From NCBI GenBank assembly GCA_030581615.1, contig JAKTTT010000036.1, forward strand, positions 167,534 through 231,533: a DNA stretch of 64,000 nucleotides, written 5' to 3'. Source of the DNA: Alloascoidea africana. Lineage: Eukaryota; Ascomycota; Alloascoideomycetes; Alloascoideales; Alloascoideaceae. The position numbers were made by a program, and so were the translations under genes. The notes under the pieces are model-generated. The model was not told the origin of the DNA, ran no database searches, and was given only the letters and a program-made list of their open reading frames with translations. Positions 21,184 to 34,100 of this stretch are shown here, in pieces (within the stretch, counting starts at the first letter, position 1; each line of letters opens with the position of its first letter).

Positions 21184-24100
21184 GGTGTAGAGGCACGCGA
21201 AAGGGGCAATTTCCACTAGCCAGACTCAGTCTCTCGAGCTAAACGAACAATCAAGGAGAAGGAGGGCAGAAGAATGGCGGTCGCAGAGCTTAAGTACGGA
21301 GCGATTGTGGGATGAAAGAGGGCTTGGGAATTTCAATGGCGCTGGGCGTTGGCACCGGGCCACCGCACCCGGGGCGCGCCCGGGCAGCACAATCGCTCCC
21401 CCGAAGCCCCGCTCTCCCGGCCCCATCGGGTCGGGCGTCTCTTTGTGTCCACGCCCGGGTGAACGGGTGTATTGTGAGTGCGCTCACTGGAGACACAACA
21501 CTCGAAATGTGGTATGTGGACCAGGGGAATTGGCAGAGCGATTGATCCCATGGTGATTCTTCTCATGATTATTTCCAAGCACTTTCAGAGTCCTGGTCGG
21601 CGTCTCAGAATGTCTCTCAAGGTCTCTGAAAAGTCTCGAAAAGTTTCTAAAGAACTCACTTGGCCAAGATGAATATGCACACTCACCCAAACGTTATCTC
21701 CCCATGTACAATTAGCACTGTTCTCTGTTTCTGGCCTCCATTAGCATGGAATTGTCAATTGTCCGTCCAAGACAAGATTTACTTTGGCAAGCATGTACAA
21801 CCTTGTGCAATTGCAACGTCAAGTCTCTCGCTCTCTTTCTCTGTCTCTCTTCTTCCGTCTTTGATTACTCGCGTTCCTGGGCCTGGCTACAATACGGTGT
21901 CCATTCTCTTTCTCCCTCTCTCTCTCTCTTTGAGTTGGTCCTAAGGGTGGACAGGGGGCCGAATTCCTTAAGAACAAAAGCTTCTTTCTCCTGTAAGATC
22001 AGTAGTTGCGCCGCATCCATCGCACCATTTTTTGCTATTCCTGAGGAGGAAGAGTTGGGAGTGTCTGAGACATCTGAGCACCACAAGTCCAGCCACAACC
22101 AATCCCGTTGCCCGCCCCTTGATCATTTAAATGAATGAGCGTTGGTTATTCTAGAACCCCTTTTTTTTGTTCCCCAAGTATAGGCCCAATCTGGAAATAA
22201 ATGCATCATGTTGATGTTGTAGAAGAGTTGGGAGTTTGTTTCTTCCTTCCCCTTGGTTACATCTTCTATAGCGACATTCATTACCACCACAATTACTACC
22301 ACTACAACATTGGATCTTGTACCTTTTTTGGCTAGAAAAAGAGGATATTTAGCCCCTGACTAATGATAGAATGCCATAATGGAATTAAGCCCATGTCTTA
22401 TCTTCTTGTTGATTAATTTTATTTACCTCCAAGGTTGTTGTTTTCATTCTCTCTCTATTTCAATCGATTAAGTGTGATAAAGAAAATGAGTTTAAAAAAT
22501 CCGTTATTGGATTCTTATCACCGTTATCTGTTTAAATTCTTGAGTTTTTCGTAAGCCACGTCTAGTTGAAATTTCTCATTAACCCATGTCATTTCCTTGT
22601 ATCTTAGAGTGTGTATGTGTGTGGAGCTATCCATCGGAATAACTATTGTCCGGTTACAAGGAATTCTACAAGGTTGAATCAATTGAAAAAAAATAGAAGT
22701 AGAAACTAAAACCAGAAAAGTTTAGTAGTTTGGTAAAATAAATAGGCGTTAATTACACCCAAAAAGCAGGTAATTGTTAAAGGTTGGTTCTTGACATTCC
22801 ACTATTTCAAAACTTGTCAATGAAGGCCTTTTCATGTGATCGTGATCTTAATTCTGTAGTTCTATTGTTAGATAATTCTGGGTTTAACCAGAACTCCAAA
22901 CAGATCGTGTATTCAATTCGCAAATTACAAGAAATCTAAGAACCATGGAAACTGCGCGCGACTATAGAGAAGTGAAAATTTAAAAGAAGCCTATTCCATC
23001 TCGTCTCAAAGATAAAAACCAACGCGCTGATGATTGTGATCATGTAGTTGATATTCCATCCAAGCTAGGAGAAAGAACAGAAGATCAAGTTTTAAAAAGT
23101 TGGATGGGATTAATCGGGAACTCCGTGTTTTTTTGTGGTTTATACAGGGAAAAGCATACAGCATCTGTAGATGTTCTACTTCACGCAAAAGAGCAATTTA
23201 CTTGTATACCATGTATTTTCGTTATCAATTGAAGATTTTTGCAATTGATAGAAAAGGTACAAACTGTTGGGGGTATAAAAAAATTGCTCGTGCAATTGTA
23301 TCCTTGAGGTGAGAAATTTAGGGGAGGGGGGGGGGAGAGAATCTTAAGTGATTCCTTGCCTTTTTACGTTTAAAAAAAAATAAAGGGAAAGCTGAAAATT
23401 GTGAGTGTGTTAAGCTACAAGCAAAAAGCAAGGATATATTATGTAGAGGTCGCTTCATTGAGCTGTTTTGTGTAACCTTCTCTCTTCATCATCGGAGTAA
23501 ACATGTGTGGTTTATGAGCATGGATGTGGAAGAAAAAAATTTTACTCGCAAGGCGAACTTCACAAAGATTAAAAAAATAGGAAAATATTCCTAATAGAAA
23601 AGCACTATTGATGCTTTTAAGAAAGATATGCTATTAGGATATTCCGGAGTGTTTACCCAATTTAGTTCAATGGCAAGATTAAGCTAATAAAACGGAAGAA
23701 TCGGGTAGAATGAATTAATGGTCTTATTATGCATGTGATGATGTGGAGAAGCCATCTACTTTATATCTTGCCTTATCTGCTTCTTTCTGTTCTGGGATTC
23801 ACATTATCCAGGAGTATAATTGCAATTTTATTGTTCAAAAAATATACTTATGATTATACGAGTTCTAACTTATATGTTTTTTTTTTTGGATGTCTATAAT
23901 TGATATCTTTTTCCAATCTAGCATTGAGCAGCAGCACGAACAGTTGGTAGAATCAAAAATTTAATGGACAGAGCAGAGAGAATTTATGAAAATAAATTTT
24001 CCCCTCGGGACAATTTATTTACTCAAACTAGAAAGCGAACCTGCATAAAGGAAATTCCAAAACAGATAATTTATGGATCAGAAATATATTCCGTAAACTT

Positions 24101-26190
24101 TTTTTTAGATTAATCCCAAGTCTTTCTACCTTCCACACCCAATTGCTCATTTTAACTCTGGTTTTAAATCGGGGAGTTGGTTGGGTTGTTACGCTGTATG
24201 CAATCCTATGTACAACTTTGAGTTTATTCTTATCAAGATCTGAGCTACACTATTTATCCTAGGCTTTTTCAGAACTAGATGGGTTTCCAATCCATGCATC
24301 CATCTAACCGATGTGGATCAAAGTATTCAAGAACCCAATTTTCGGTGGGGGTGGAGACCATTATAGAAGGCAGACAATGTAAAATGGGCATACATTTTGG
24401 AGACACAGAAATACGAGAATGGTGCCTGGCGCAAAGTTAAAAAAGGGTACAGTTCTTGCTCAATATGTAAGAACCACAACGGCAGGTACATACAGAGAAC
24501 AGTAAAGGATAAAAAAAGAAAACTACAAAAGCAGAAAAGACTCCTTGAAAGCGTATATCCTTGTTCAGGGGTTCAAACAACGCATTATCTAGATGAAAGG
24601 GATGTTTTGTTAAGATTTGAAAATTCTCTGATGACGTTAAATATGGTCAACCGTTTTCACTTACTTTTTTTTTCCAGCTCGCCTTACCTCGTGTTCTCAT
24701 GCTCACTCACTCACTCACTCACTCATCCCCGCCCCAGTCCTTGTTCTTTTCGTCTTGCTTCTTCGCCTTGCCATATCTAATATCGTACCACAAGCGAAGG
24801 ACAATTAGGCGAGCTTTTGGCTGTTGTTGTGTACTTGGTTCTTTTAGACCTTCTTCTACGCGCAGCCTTTTGGATGAGTAGAAGAAGATGCTCTACCTAC
24901 TTTTGCATCTTAGTCTTCTCTGAGGCTGGCGAGCCTCAGCCGTGAACCTTGTGTAGGGTGTGGGCAATGGTGGTAAACAAAGATGGCATTTTATTACATG
25001 TCCTCTATACCTGATGCTGCAGGCTACACAATAAACAACGTCTGGCGGAGAAGAGCATTGTGGTCAATGGTGAACGAACACGGGGCATCATATTATATAG
25101 ACCATACATGAAGAGGCCATCGATGGAGAGGTTTGTTCAGTCCGCGCGTGGTTTTGTATGAGCAGAGGCTAAATCGAGCACGGACGAGGCGCGAGGATCC
25201 GAGACGATGACCAACGATGGCGATCAACTATGGCGATCAGAAAAGACCATGATCATCACGATGGCCAGTCGGCGGTCGCGGGCTCGGGATCAGGACCAGA
25301 AGACACTGGCACAATGGCCCGTCGTCCAGCGGTTGAAATCCCAGACACGCCTTGACTCTGGCGTTCTGATTAGGATTGGGACTCCCACATTCTCTCTCCC
25401 AGCTTCACCAGCCGGTGCCCCTGAGCCCTCTCTGTGCAATGGTCCCCTGCCATCAAGCCGCTCTCGCTGCCACTGCCACGGACAGCATCTACGCATTCTG
25501 CTCTAGTGCCCATCTCCAGCATACCGCTCCATCCAAAGCTCAGACCGGGATCAAACTTGACATTCCCGCGAAGAACCACGGCAAAGAGCCAAACACCCGC
25601 ACACCCGGAAAAAAGAAATGCGAACCCTAACGCTCTATATATTATAATAACTAGTTATTATAGTTTGCTGCACGCTGCACGCGCCTGCGTGGAAGAGGAT
25701 AATGGCGGATATTATTATAATTACTGGAATGCACCAGTTTAGTTTCTTCTGGTTTTGCTTTTGCTTTTGGTTTAGGTCCAGCTTCGAGCTGACTCTTCTT
25801 CTTCTTCTTCCTCTCTTCCTCTCTCTTTTCTCCAACACGTCGCTCATTTTGTTTTCGAGAAGATTCATCCGGGACCACCTCCTAGGTTCGCTCACACATT
25901 CCCTTCAGCACAAGCATCTCCACGCTTACCAAGAGCGGCTCTTGTTTTTGTTTTAGTTTTAGCGTCCATTTTAGTCCCTCTTTGAAGAGAAGCAACAAAA
26001 ACAATAAACAAAACAGCATAAACCTACTTTGTTCAGGCTCTACCTTATCAACTCGGTTTGGTTCCGCTCCTCGAAAACTTTTTATCTCCAACATTCATGA
26101 TTCTCAACTGTGCTCCCGACACTTCCACTCTTTACAGCATTCCCAAAACCTCGAAATCAATCGTTCGACACAAGATTGAGCACCACACAG
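21184..26190. other. Five-kilobase gene desert between two divergent genes
   Basis: No ORF with gene-like features and no confident tRNA. 21300-21480 is GC-rich with the palindromic GGGGCGCGCCCG. 21820-21940 is a CT-rich tract with (TC)n runs. 22200-24300 is AT-rich with many poly-A/T tracts and a G-run near 23321-23335. 24695-24730 has an ACTC tandem tract, and 25790-25850 is CTT-rich next to the KIP2 leader. It could hold long regulatory regions, non-coding RNA, an origin or a centromere. Nothing decides between these. Confidence 0.6.
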
Positions 26191-28602
26191 ATGAGACAGA
26201 GTTTAACTCCAACTACAACGCGAATATCTTCGCGGTCCCATTCCCGGACGCCCATGCCTAGGAGAACCGTATCCAACATGTCTCTAAGATCCACAGTCTC
26301 AGCCTATTTTAAACCCTCTCTGACACAACAGCACAGCTCCGCAAGTCTCAATAGTCCCAGTGGAGGCAGTGGTAGTAGTGGCAATTCTGTTTACAAAGGA
26401 ACGATATCTGTATCGGTTCGCGTACGACCCAGCAAAGAACGAGGTCCTTGGACAATAGATCCGGCCAGAAATGCCATATCGACGCGATCCGTTGGCGAGT
26501 TCAAATTTGACCACGTTTTCGATGGCTCTGCCCGAAACGTGGAGGTCTATGAACAGGTTGTAAACGACCTCGTCATCAAATCTCTGGAAGGCTTCAATGC
26601 CACTGTGTTTGCCTATGGCATGACGGGATCTGGCAAAACCCATTCCATGCAGGGCTCTCCAGACGACCCGGGCGTCATACCGCTCGCGGTGAAAACTCTT
26701 TTCAACAATATAGACAACCACCATCTGGGAAGGAACTACTCGGTGACGGTGTCCTATCTCGAAATCTACAACGAAAAACTCTATGATCTTTTATCTCCAA
26801 ATTCAACCAGTGATGAAATCAAGCTACGAGACGACCGTAGGGCGGGCGAGGTTCGCGCAGTAGGCCTGAGAGAAGAAACCGTGACTACTTCTGACCAGCT
26901 TCTTTCTCTGATACAGCAAGGCGATCTGGTACGGAGAACAGGAGAAACAGACTTTAACGCTCGAAGTTCTCGAAGTCATGCCGTTGTGCAAATCAGAGTA
27001 AGGTCGATACCATCTGCTGATGGAATCTCCTCAGATCCAATGGAACAATATAGCACCTTGAGCATGTGTGATCTGGCCGGTAGCGAAAGGGCAACTGGCC
27101 AATCTGAAAGACGCAAAGAGGGAAGCTATATCAACAAATCGCTCTTGGCTCTGGGAACAGTAATCTCAAAGCTAAGCACCATGAGTAATACAAACGGTAT
27201 CAATAATGGCATATCAAGCGGTGGGCATATTCCTTACAGAGACTCCAAGCTGACTAGATTACTCCAGTCTGCTCTATCGGGAGAGTCTCTTGTTAGAGTC
27301 CTGTGTACAATGCATACCTCTCAATCAGCCGTGATGGAGACTGTAAACACTCTGAGGTTCGCGGCCCGGGCCAAGAACATTGCGATAAATGCAAAGCGGA
27401 ACGAAGGCGGATCAGATCCTAAAATTATAGAACGACTGATGCTGCAGATAGAGCGGCAGAAAGAAGAAATCACTGTGCTAAGATCCCAAATGCCAAACGT
27501 TTCGGTTTCAGTCTCTGACGACCAAGGATTAAACTTGAACTCCCATCAGGCCAAGGCTTTAGGTATGGCTTCCAACTCTGAAATGCTGAAAGAGCTCGCA
27601 CAGTTACAGGCGGAAACGAGAATACAAAGAGAGCAGATTCAGCATCTATCGAGGCTTACAGATGCGAATGCGCTCGAAAACACCAAACTGCAGGGAGAGG
27701 TGTTTACCTCGATAAACCTTCTAAGTGATTATATACAAAACTCTCCACAGAACAAAGCCGCGCTGGACCAAGTACGAGAATGCATTACGAAGCAGAGCTC
27801 GGATATAGAAGAGTACAAGGGCTATATTAGCCATCTCGAGGCTCTCCTTTTCAAACATGAGATGAAGAAATATGCAGACCTGCTTGAGTTTTCTCCTTCA
27901 ATGTATTTTAAGGGCCTGAACTCCGGATCCAGTACTGCGACGACCCCTACAACACCATCCTCAATATCAACCTCAGTTTCTGCCCTTTCCTCGAGATCAA
28001 ACAGCGGAGTCTCGACGAATGCTTCCACAAACAGTTCTAGCACAAGTTCTAGTTCCATTGTGGCCGCACCGTTAACTGCCCCGTTGTGCCATTTCGCCAG
28101 TACAGCATCGACTACTCCTACAAGCAACTCTCTCAGCTCAAGTGGTGCAAGCGTAAGCACGGTGACTTTCCCTCTATTCCCATCGACGAAAGAGGAAGAG
28201 CTGATACAGGTGATACAGGAGAAGGAAGAAGAAATTGGCGAGCTTCGTGAAAGCAACCAAGACAAAGATCGTATCATTCGGGCTTTAAAATCTGTCAGGA
28301 AAGTACGCGATGGTCTGACGAGTCTGGTACAACAGCCTTCATTCACAGATGAAAATCCATCGAGCGATCGAAACTTTTTGGCACTGCACATTTCGGCCAA
28401 ATCCAGCGGTGCTGCTTCAACCACTTCTCCAACTTCTTCCGCTCCATCTCCTCCTGCTCCTTCCTCCTCGCCTTCCTCTGAACAATTGGATAAAGCCACT
28501 GAACGGTTAAAGAAAGTCATTGGCCAGGATAACGATCCATTGAGCCCCATGACCTATCGAAGGCTAAACCACAAGCTCACAGAGATTTTGAGCAAGAGCT
28601 AG
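26191..28602 (+). CDS. KIP2: Kip2-type kinesin motor protein
   Basis: Plus-end-directed kinesin family that in yeast stabilises cytoplasmic microtubules and carries dynein factors to plus ends. The first in-frame ATG (26191) gives 803 aa, and upstream codons in frame lack an ATG. A basic Ser/Thr-rich N-terminal extension (about 75 residues) precedes the motor. The motor has VSVRVRPSKERG, the P-loop GMTGSGKTHSMQG near residue 144, switch I NARSSRSHAVV near 256 and switch II DLAGSE near 293. Neck and coiled-coil segments follow (KIIERLMLQIERQKEEITVL), then a Ser/Thr linker and a second coiled coil (EEELIQVIQEKEEEIGELRE). The Leu of DLAGSE is a CTG codon, which shows standard decoding. A kinesin-7/CENP-E relative is the alternative name. 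Confidence 0.88.
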   Translation: MRQSLTPTTTRISSRSHSRTPMPRRTVSNMSLRSTVSAYFKPSLTQQHSSASLNSPSGGSGSSGNSVYKGTISVSVRVRPSKERGPWTIDPARNAISTRSVGEFKFDHVFDGSARNVEVYEQVVNDLVIKSLEGFNATVFAYGMTGSGKTHSMQGSPDDPGVIPLAVKTLFNNIDNHHLGRNYSVTVSYLEIYNEKLYDLLSPNSTSDEIKLRDDRRAGEVRAVGLREETVTTSDQLLSLIQQGDLVRRTGETDFNARSSRSHAVVQIRVRSIPSADGISSDPMEQYSTLSMCDLAGSERATGQSERRKEGSYINKSLLALGTVISKLSTMSNTNGINNGISSGGHIPYRDSKLTRLLQSALSGESLVRVLCTMHTSQSAVMETVNTLRFAARAKNIAINAKRNEGGSDPKIIERLMLQIERQKEEITVLRSQMPNVSVSVSDDQGLNLNSHQAKALGMASNSEMLKELAQLQAETRIQREQIQHLSRLTDANALENTKLQGEVFTSINLLSDYIQNSPQNKAALDQVRECITKQSSDIEEYKGYISHLEALLFKHEMKKYADLLEFSPSMYFKGLNSGSSTATTPTTPSSISTSVSALSSRSNSGVSTNASTNSSSTSSSSIVAAPLTAPLCHFASTASTTPTSNSLSSSGASVSTVTFPLFPSTKEEELIQVIQEKEEEIGELRESNQDKDRIIRALKSVRKVRDGLTSLVQQPSFTDENPSSDRNFLALHISAKSSGAASTTSPTSSAPSPPAPSSSPSSEQLDKATERLKKVIGQDNDPLSPMTYRRLNHKLTEILSKS

Positions 28603-31189
28603 AATCACGGCTATGATCCCAAATGTCATTTCCTACTATTATTACCAGTATTATTATGATCTATCTATATAATATCTTTGCCCATTATTCATTTTTCCCC
28701 ATATCATTTTATTCCCAGGCTTGCTGGACTAGTACTGTCGCATTTTTTTTCTTTGTTTATTCACTATATGCCATGCTTGCTTCATTCATTCTTAACTTTT
28801 TTTTCCTCCGATCTTGATGTTGCCATTCTACAAAAATCCTTCAAAAAAGAAAAAAAAAAAGAAATGTAGTTTCTTCTATATATATTCGGCGTTCGTTATT
28901 TCTTTTGCTACATTCTGTATACTATATAATATGATCCTTTTTAGATTCAGGAAATTGGTATAGTGTACAATAAAAGATTTATTCATTCCAAGGAAAATCT
29001 AAACATTCCACATTCGATCTGAGATCGATCGATCGTTCGTTATCTGTCATACCAAACAAGAGGGCGTGCAACCACCGCATTTTTCCTTTTATTATCAATA
29101 TTATTATTATTCTTCTGCTGATGGATGACAGTGCGATGCAATGTGTGGTTCACTTATTGTACGAGATAGTCAAACTTGGCGTGGTGAGCCGTCATTTTCT
29201 CTCAATTGGTGTGTCAGTATCATTATCAAACACATTCTCTGTTGTACTTACTCCACAAGTACACACTCGAATCTCCAATAAAAAAATTGTCTATATCATT
29301 GGTGGAACTTATACGCAATTTCATTACTGAACGACTGATCTAAAATGAGCTACTAGTATTATTATTATTCCACTATAGCGACTATTGAACTAATCTTCTG
29401 GGAACTATTGGAGCAATTCTCCGCCAATTAGTTATATCTGTCTGTTTGGTTTCGGAAGATCTAATTCGAATCAAACAAAACCAGGTAGAACTCGCAAAAA
29501 AGTAGAACTTTTTACTCTGCATGTGAATTTAGAACCTTCTAACTAGCCAGTATTTTCGAACTAGTGGTTTTACAAAGCTTACTAAACACTACAGTAGAAA
29601 CTTGATTGTCTAACCAAGGCTTGAACAGGAATAGACCACTTACAATGGCTTTGTAGAAGTAGGCTGATTTCCAATCAACCATGCTATATCCCATTACAGT
29701 TTCAGTCACTTTGGTAAAAGAAAAGTCCTAAAGACACTACCCATGTTCGAATCTATCCTTTTAAGAACAAAATGATGGTCATAAAAAATGCTAGACAGGC
29801 TTGGATAATAATATGGTCTGAGCTGTGGCATTTGTTCAAGACATATAAAAGTTTCTAATTTACATGTATTTTGCATTTCACAGGCAGGCATCTTTAATGA
29901 AGATGAAGCATGATGATGCAAATACCTACCTAGTATATGTGGTCAAGAAGAGATGTAAATCAGCGATAGAACAAAACTTCCTTTAGCAAAAATTGATTAA
30001 TTTAACCACATGATGATCCTGTGCTCCACAAATAGACACAAAGGAAATACGTTATCTATTAGACTTCTTTTTCCAAGCGCTCTCGTTTAGGTTTGAGAGG
30101 AAGATCTTGATCTTCAATATTTCTATTTGGTTTTTTTCTATTTCGAAAATATGAAGAGTGCATCAATTCCAGAATACTATTTCAGCCTGTCCAGAATCTA
30201 CTAAACATGGTGCTGGGTCATTAATTGTGTCCAAATCAGAACAACAAATGACACAAATCAAACACAAAACACGACATTAATTTCCATCCCTGTTCAGGCA
30301 GAGCATATCAACTAACACCTTGGCAAGAAAAGTGGCCGCGCTAAGCGCCAAAGACGTGTATCAAAGATGCTCCATTCTTGAGCTTACTTTTAAAGTTAGT
30401 GTAAAACTCACCATAATGAAGCGCCATCACCGTTCCGCTAGCGCGAAAAACGTTGAACAAGGCCACTAACATCGGGACCTGCTATTGTCGCTTTCAGGAG
30501 AATCAACGCTCGTCGTCAGATTGTGTCCTTCTTGAAGACTGGCCCGTTCCCAGCCCGTCTATCCTTTTGTACCAGGACCTGTCCACCAAAGGGTGGAAAC
30601 CTTAACAGCCCCCAGACATAGACCTAAACGTAGACTCTCCTACTCTCCACAGGACCGTCACAGCCTCTGCTCCAGCCTGTGCCTGGCGTCCTGTGCCTGG
30701 AGGAGGCCCACGCGAAGACGACCAGCCCGCGGCCGCCCCAGCCCGCCCCAGTGCCTGCTTATCAGATCTATCGAGGCCCCAGAGATACGGGCTCCCTCTG
30801 CTGGACATCCCTGGAGGCTCCCCAGGCTCTCCCAGCCCCAGTCCACACACGTGCGGCCGTCTTGGAAGGGATGGCCACGATCCCAATCCACTCTGGCGAG
30901 CCCGAGCACTCGCCCTTTTGGCCCCGACTTTTATTATCATTAAATCGCTGGGTCGGCCCAGCCTTTCTGGAGTTGCGCCAGCACTGGACTTTCGGCCTGG
31001 GGACCGACCAGACTCTTCCAATCTGCAATTGAGCCCGTGCTTCAGAAAGAATTTCTCGTGTCTCAGCCAGACCGTGGAGTGTTGGATGTTGAAGTTTTGT
31101 TCTCTTTTCACCCCTTTCTTTTTCCTTTGCACAATAAACCTTCTCTCCACACCCACTACGCATTTCTCCTGAGCCCTAGTTCTCTCCGA
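28603..31189. other. KIP2-CYR1 intergenic region and CYR1 leader
   Basis: 2.6 kb without a credible gene. 28603-30400 is AT-rich, with ATT triplet tracts near 29095 and 29355 and a GATC-rich run at 29020-29035. 30590-31010 is GC-rich and resembles the promoter or leader of CYR1. Long ORFs on both strands there are compositional artefacts. Confidence 0.55.
31086..31172 (+). other. Possible uORF upstream of CYR1
   Basis: ATG at 31086 opens a 28-codon frame (MLKFCSLFTPFFFL...) ending at TGA 31170-31172, 17 bp before the CYR1 start. It matters only if transcription begins upstream of 31086, which is not known. Confidence 0.35.
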
Positions 31190-34100
31190 ATGGCGTCCCA
31201 GAAGGAAGGGGAACTTCACCTGAGCCCCGGCCGATCCACCGAGAGAAAGCACTCCCGCCATCTACTCCATCCCCAGCAGAGCTATGACAATCTTGGTGGT
31301 GTCCCTGCTTCCTATAGAGGTCTCCATGCCAGACCAAGAGAGCCGAGCAGAGAGTTTCATCGAGACTCGGACGCTTCCTCGTCCTACTCGGTATCAACCT
31401 CTAACACTGGCAGGCGTAAACAGATGAATCGGTTGATCAGATTCATGCACAAGGATAAGGATAGACGAGACTCCTCTATTGACCCCAAAGACGAATCCTT
31501 CCTCAATAACCACACCCCGAGCACCAACTTTCTATCTGCTTCTGGTAGCACAAGTCCCGTAAATGACAAATCGGGCAAACGACGGGAAACCTCTGGCGAT
31601 ATTTCATTCCCTCTACATAGATCCCATATCCACGACAAGAAAATATCCCATTCGATACCTTCCATAATGCCAACCCCACCAAAACCAAGATACCTATCAT
31701 CGGGTCGCAAAAGCTCTTCCACCAATAATTCCCACCTAACTGCAAACAATGCTACCACTGGTACCTTTCGAGGTAGCATCAGCGAGGTTGATGAAGATCC
31801 AATTTCAACCGGCACTAGTTCATTCCTTTTCCCGTTGGACATAAAAGACATGACAGGCATTGTTTCTCAGACTCAGGACAGCTCGCTGCTCACAGTTCAG
31901 CAACAAGGCACCTCAATGTCGAGGTCGGGCTCTTTTGCAATGGCCAGTCCTGACTCGAGTAGACCAAGTGTTTCTTGGAAGGCCCCTGAGAGCTGGTCCA
32001 GTAGGCCAAGTGTCTCCTGGAAAGCTCCTGAGAGCTGGGAGGTTCAAAGAGACAGTAACAATGACGATCTAACCCCTTCTGGCTCTGAAGACGAAGATGA
32101 GCAACCAAACGGAGAGCAGAAATCCTCTGGTCCTGAAGTTGAGAATACTGTTGCTTCCGGCCCATACTGTTCGTTAGATACAAGGGACGATGATGAGTAC
32201 GAGTTTAGCAAATGGTCAATGAAGAAACCTGGACTGAAAAGGCCCGGGAACTACGCTATAAGGGTGTTTAAAGAAGATGGAACTTTTTGCACATTACCTC
32301 TGCCGTTTAATACCACGGTTAGTGAAATGCTTCCCTATTTGGGTAAGAAATTCTTTATGAATTCCGTCTCAAACTACCAAATCTCCTTCACGGTGGGTGG
32401 AACCACAAAGACACTAGACCCCACTGACGAGCCCCTTGTAATTCAAAACCATTTCTTGCTACTATGCGGCTATGAAGATGCAGATAAATTGAACATAATT
32501 GGGCGGGAAGACCTGAGTTTCCTATGTCGATTCACGTTAGAGCCTTCTGCTCTCCACACACTGACCGATGAAGAAGACTCAATTGTATCAAGATCGTTTA
32601 TTAATGTTGATCTGCACCATATGGATCTTCAAACCATCCCAATCATCTTTTATCAGCACACCTATGAAATCGAGTCAATCGATGTCTCCTACAACCCTTC
32701 CATTCAGATTCCTTTGGACTTTATACAATCTTGTATAAATCTGCAAAAGATCAAGTACACATCTAACCGTTCTAGTAGATTCCCCCTGAATCTCCTTGAA
32801 ACTCCCAAACTAACCCATTTAGATCTTGAAAGAAACCTGATGAAACAGATACCTGACCGAATCAACCTTCTGAGACGTTTAACAACACTGAATTTGAAAT
32901 GTAACCAGCTGAAAACACTCCCCAAGTCTTTTGGCGAAATGGATAGCCTACGTACCTTAAACCTCTCTTCAAATCATTTTCGAGTGTTTCCTTCCCCTAT
33001 AACTCGACTCGAGCATCTGGAAAACCTTGACATCTCATATAACCTAATTTCGACACTTGACGACTCAATTGGCAACTTGAAAAGCTTGGAAGTGCTAAAC
33101 ATTGCCACAAACAGAATCACCAAAGCTCTTCCCCAGGGCCTTGCAAAGCTGAAGAATTTGAGATCCTTAGATATGAGATACAACAGAATCCAGAGTATGG
33201 ATGCTGCTGGGCTACTCCCAAACTTGAAGCAACTGTTTGCAAGCAAAAACTTTATTTCCTCTCTCAACTTTCAAACCGATCAGCTGCAACTTTTTTACTT
33301 TGACAGAAACCCAATAACAAATCTAACTTTGGAAGGACTGCTTCCTGACCTGCGGACCTTGAATTTGTCAAAGGCAAAGTTGACTTCTCTTCCCACCGAT
33401 TTTTTTGCAAACATTCCGAACATTGAGAAGTTGATGTTGGATAAAAACGACTTTGTAACCATGCCTCCTCAGATTGGAATTCTGAAAAAGTTGGTTTTCT
33501 TGTCTTGTTATCACAACAATTTGGTAAATATTCCAGTTGAAATCGGACAGTTGAACCTTCTGCAATATTTGGACCTGCATTCCAACAATATAACTGTACT
33601 TCCAGATGAAATATGGAATTTAAAGTCTCTATCTGTTCTCAACATCTCTTCCAACTTGTTAGAAACATTCCCAAAGTTCTTGATACCCAAAAAATCAAAT
33701 TCCACAGACCGGGAAGATTTGAATTCAATTGCCTCTTCTAAAAACGGCAATGTTACTAATTCAAACGAGAATTCAAAACCCAATGCCAATGTCATTGATT
33801 CTCTAGAAAGTTACGATGGCCTCAACTATCGGCCCAATAGAAGGAAATCAAGTGCTGAACCTCCTGAAAGCTCAAGAGGTTATTCAAAAAGAAATAGTAA
33901 ACATGACTCCCTGCCTAACCTGTCCTCGACCTTGCGTGTTTTAAACATGGCAGACAATAGGCTAAGTGACGAGGTTTTTGATGAGATTTCTTATTTACCA
34001 GAGCTGAGAACTCTTAACCTCTCTTATAATCAATTGGTCGAGATACCCAATGGCGTCCTGCGAAGAATGCCCGAGGTCACTGAAATCTTTCTCTCTGGAA

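Noticed and set aside
24560-24585. B-box-like GGGTTCAAAC as a possible tRNA gene
   Set aside because: No A-box at a suitable distance and no cloverleaf could be drawn. The same holds for GTTCGAATC near 29744.
30602-31261. 219-codon minus-strand ORF upstream of CYR1
   Set aside because: Overlaps the CYR1 start and arises from GC-rich composition. No recognisable domain, and overlapping frames on both strands are equally open.
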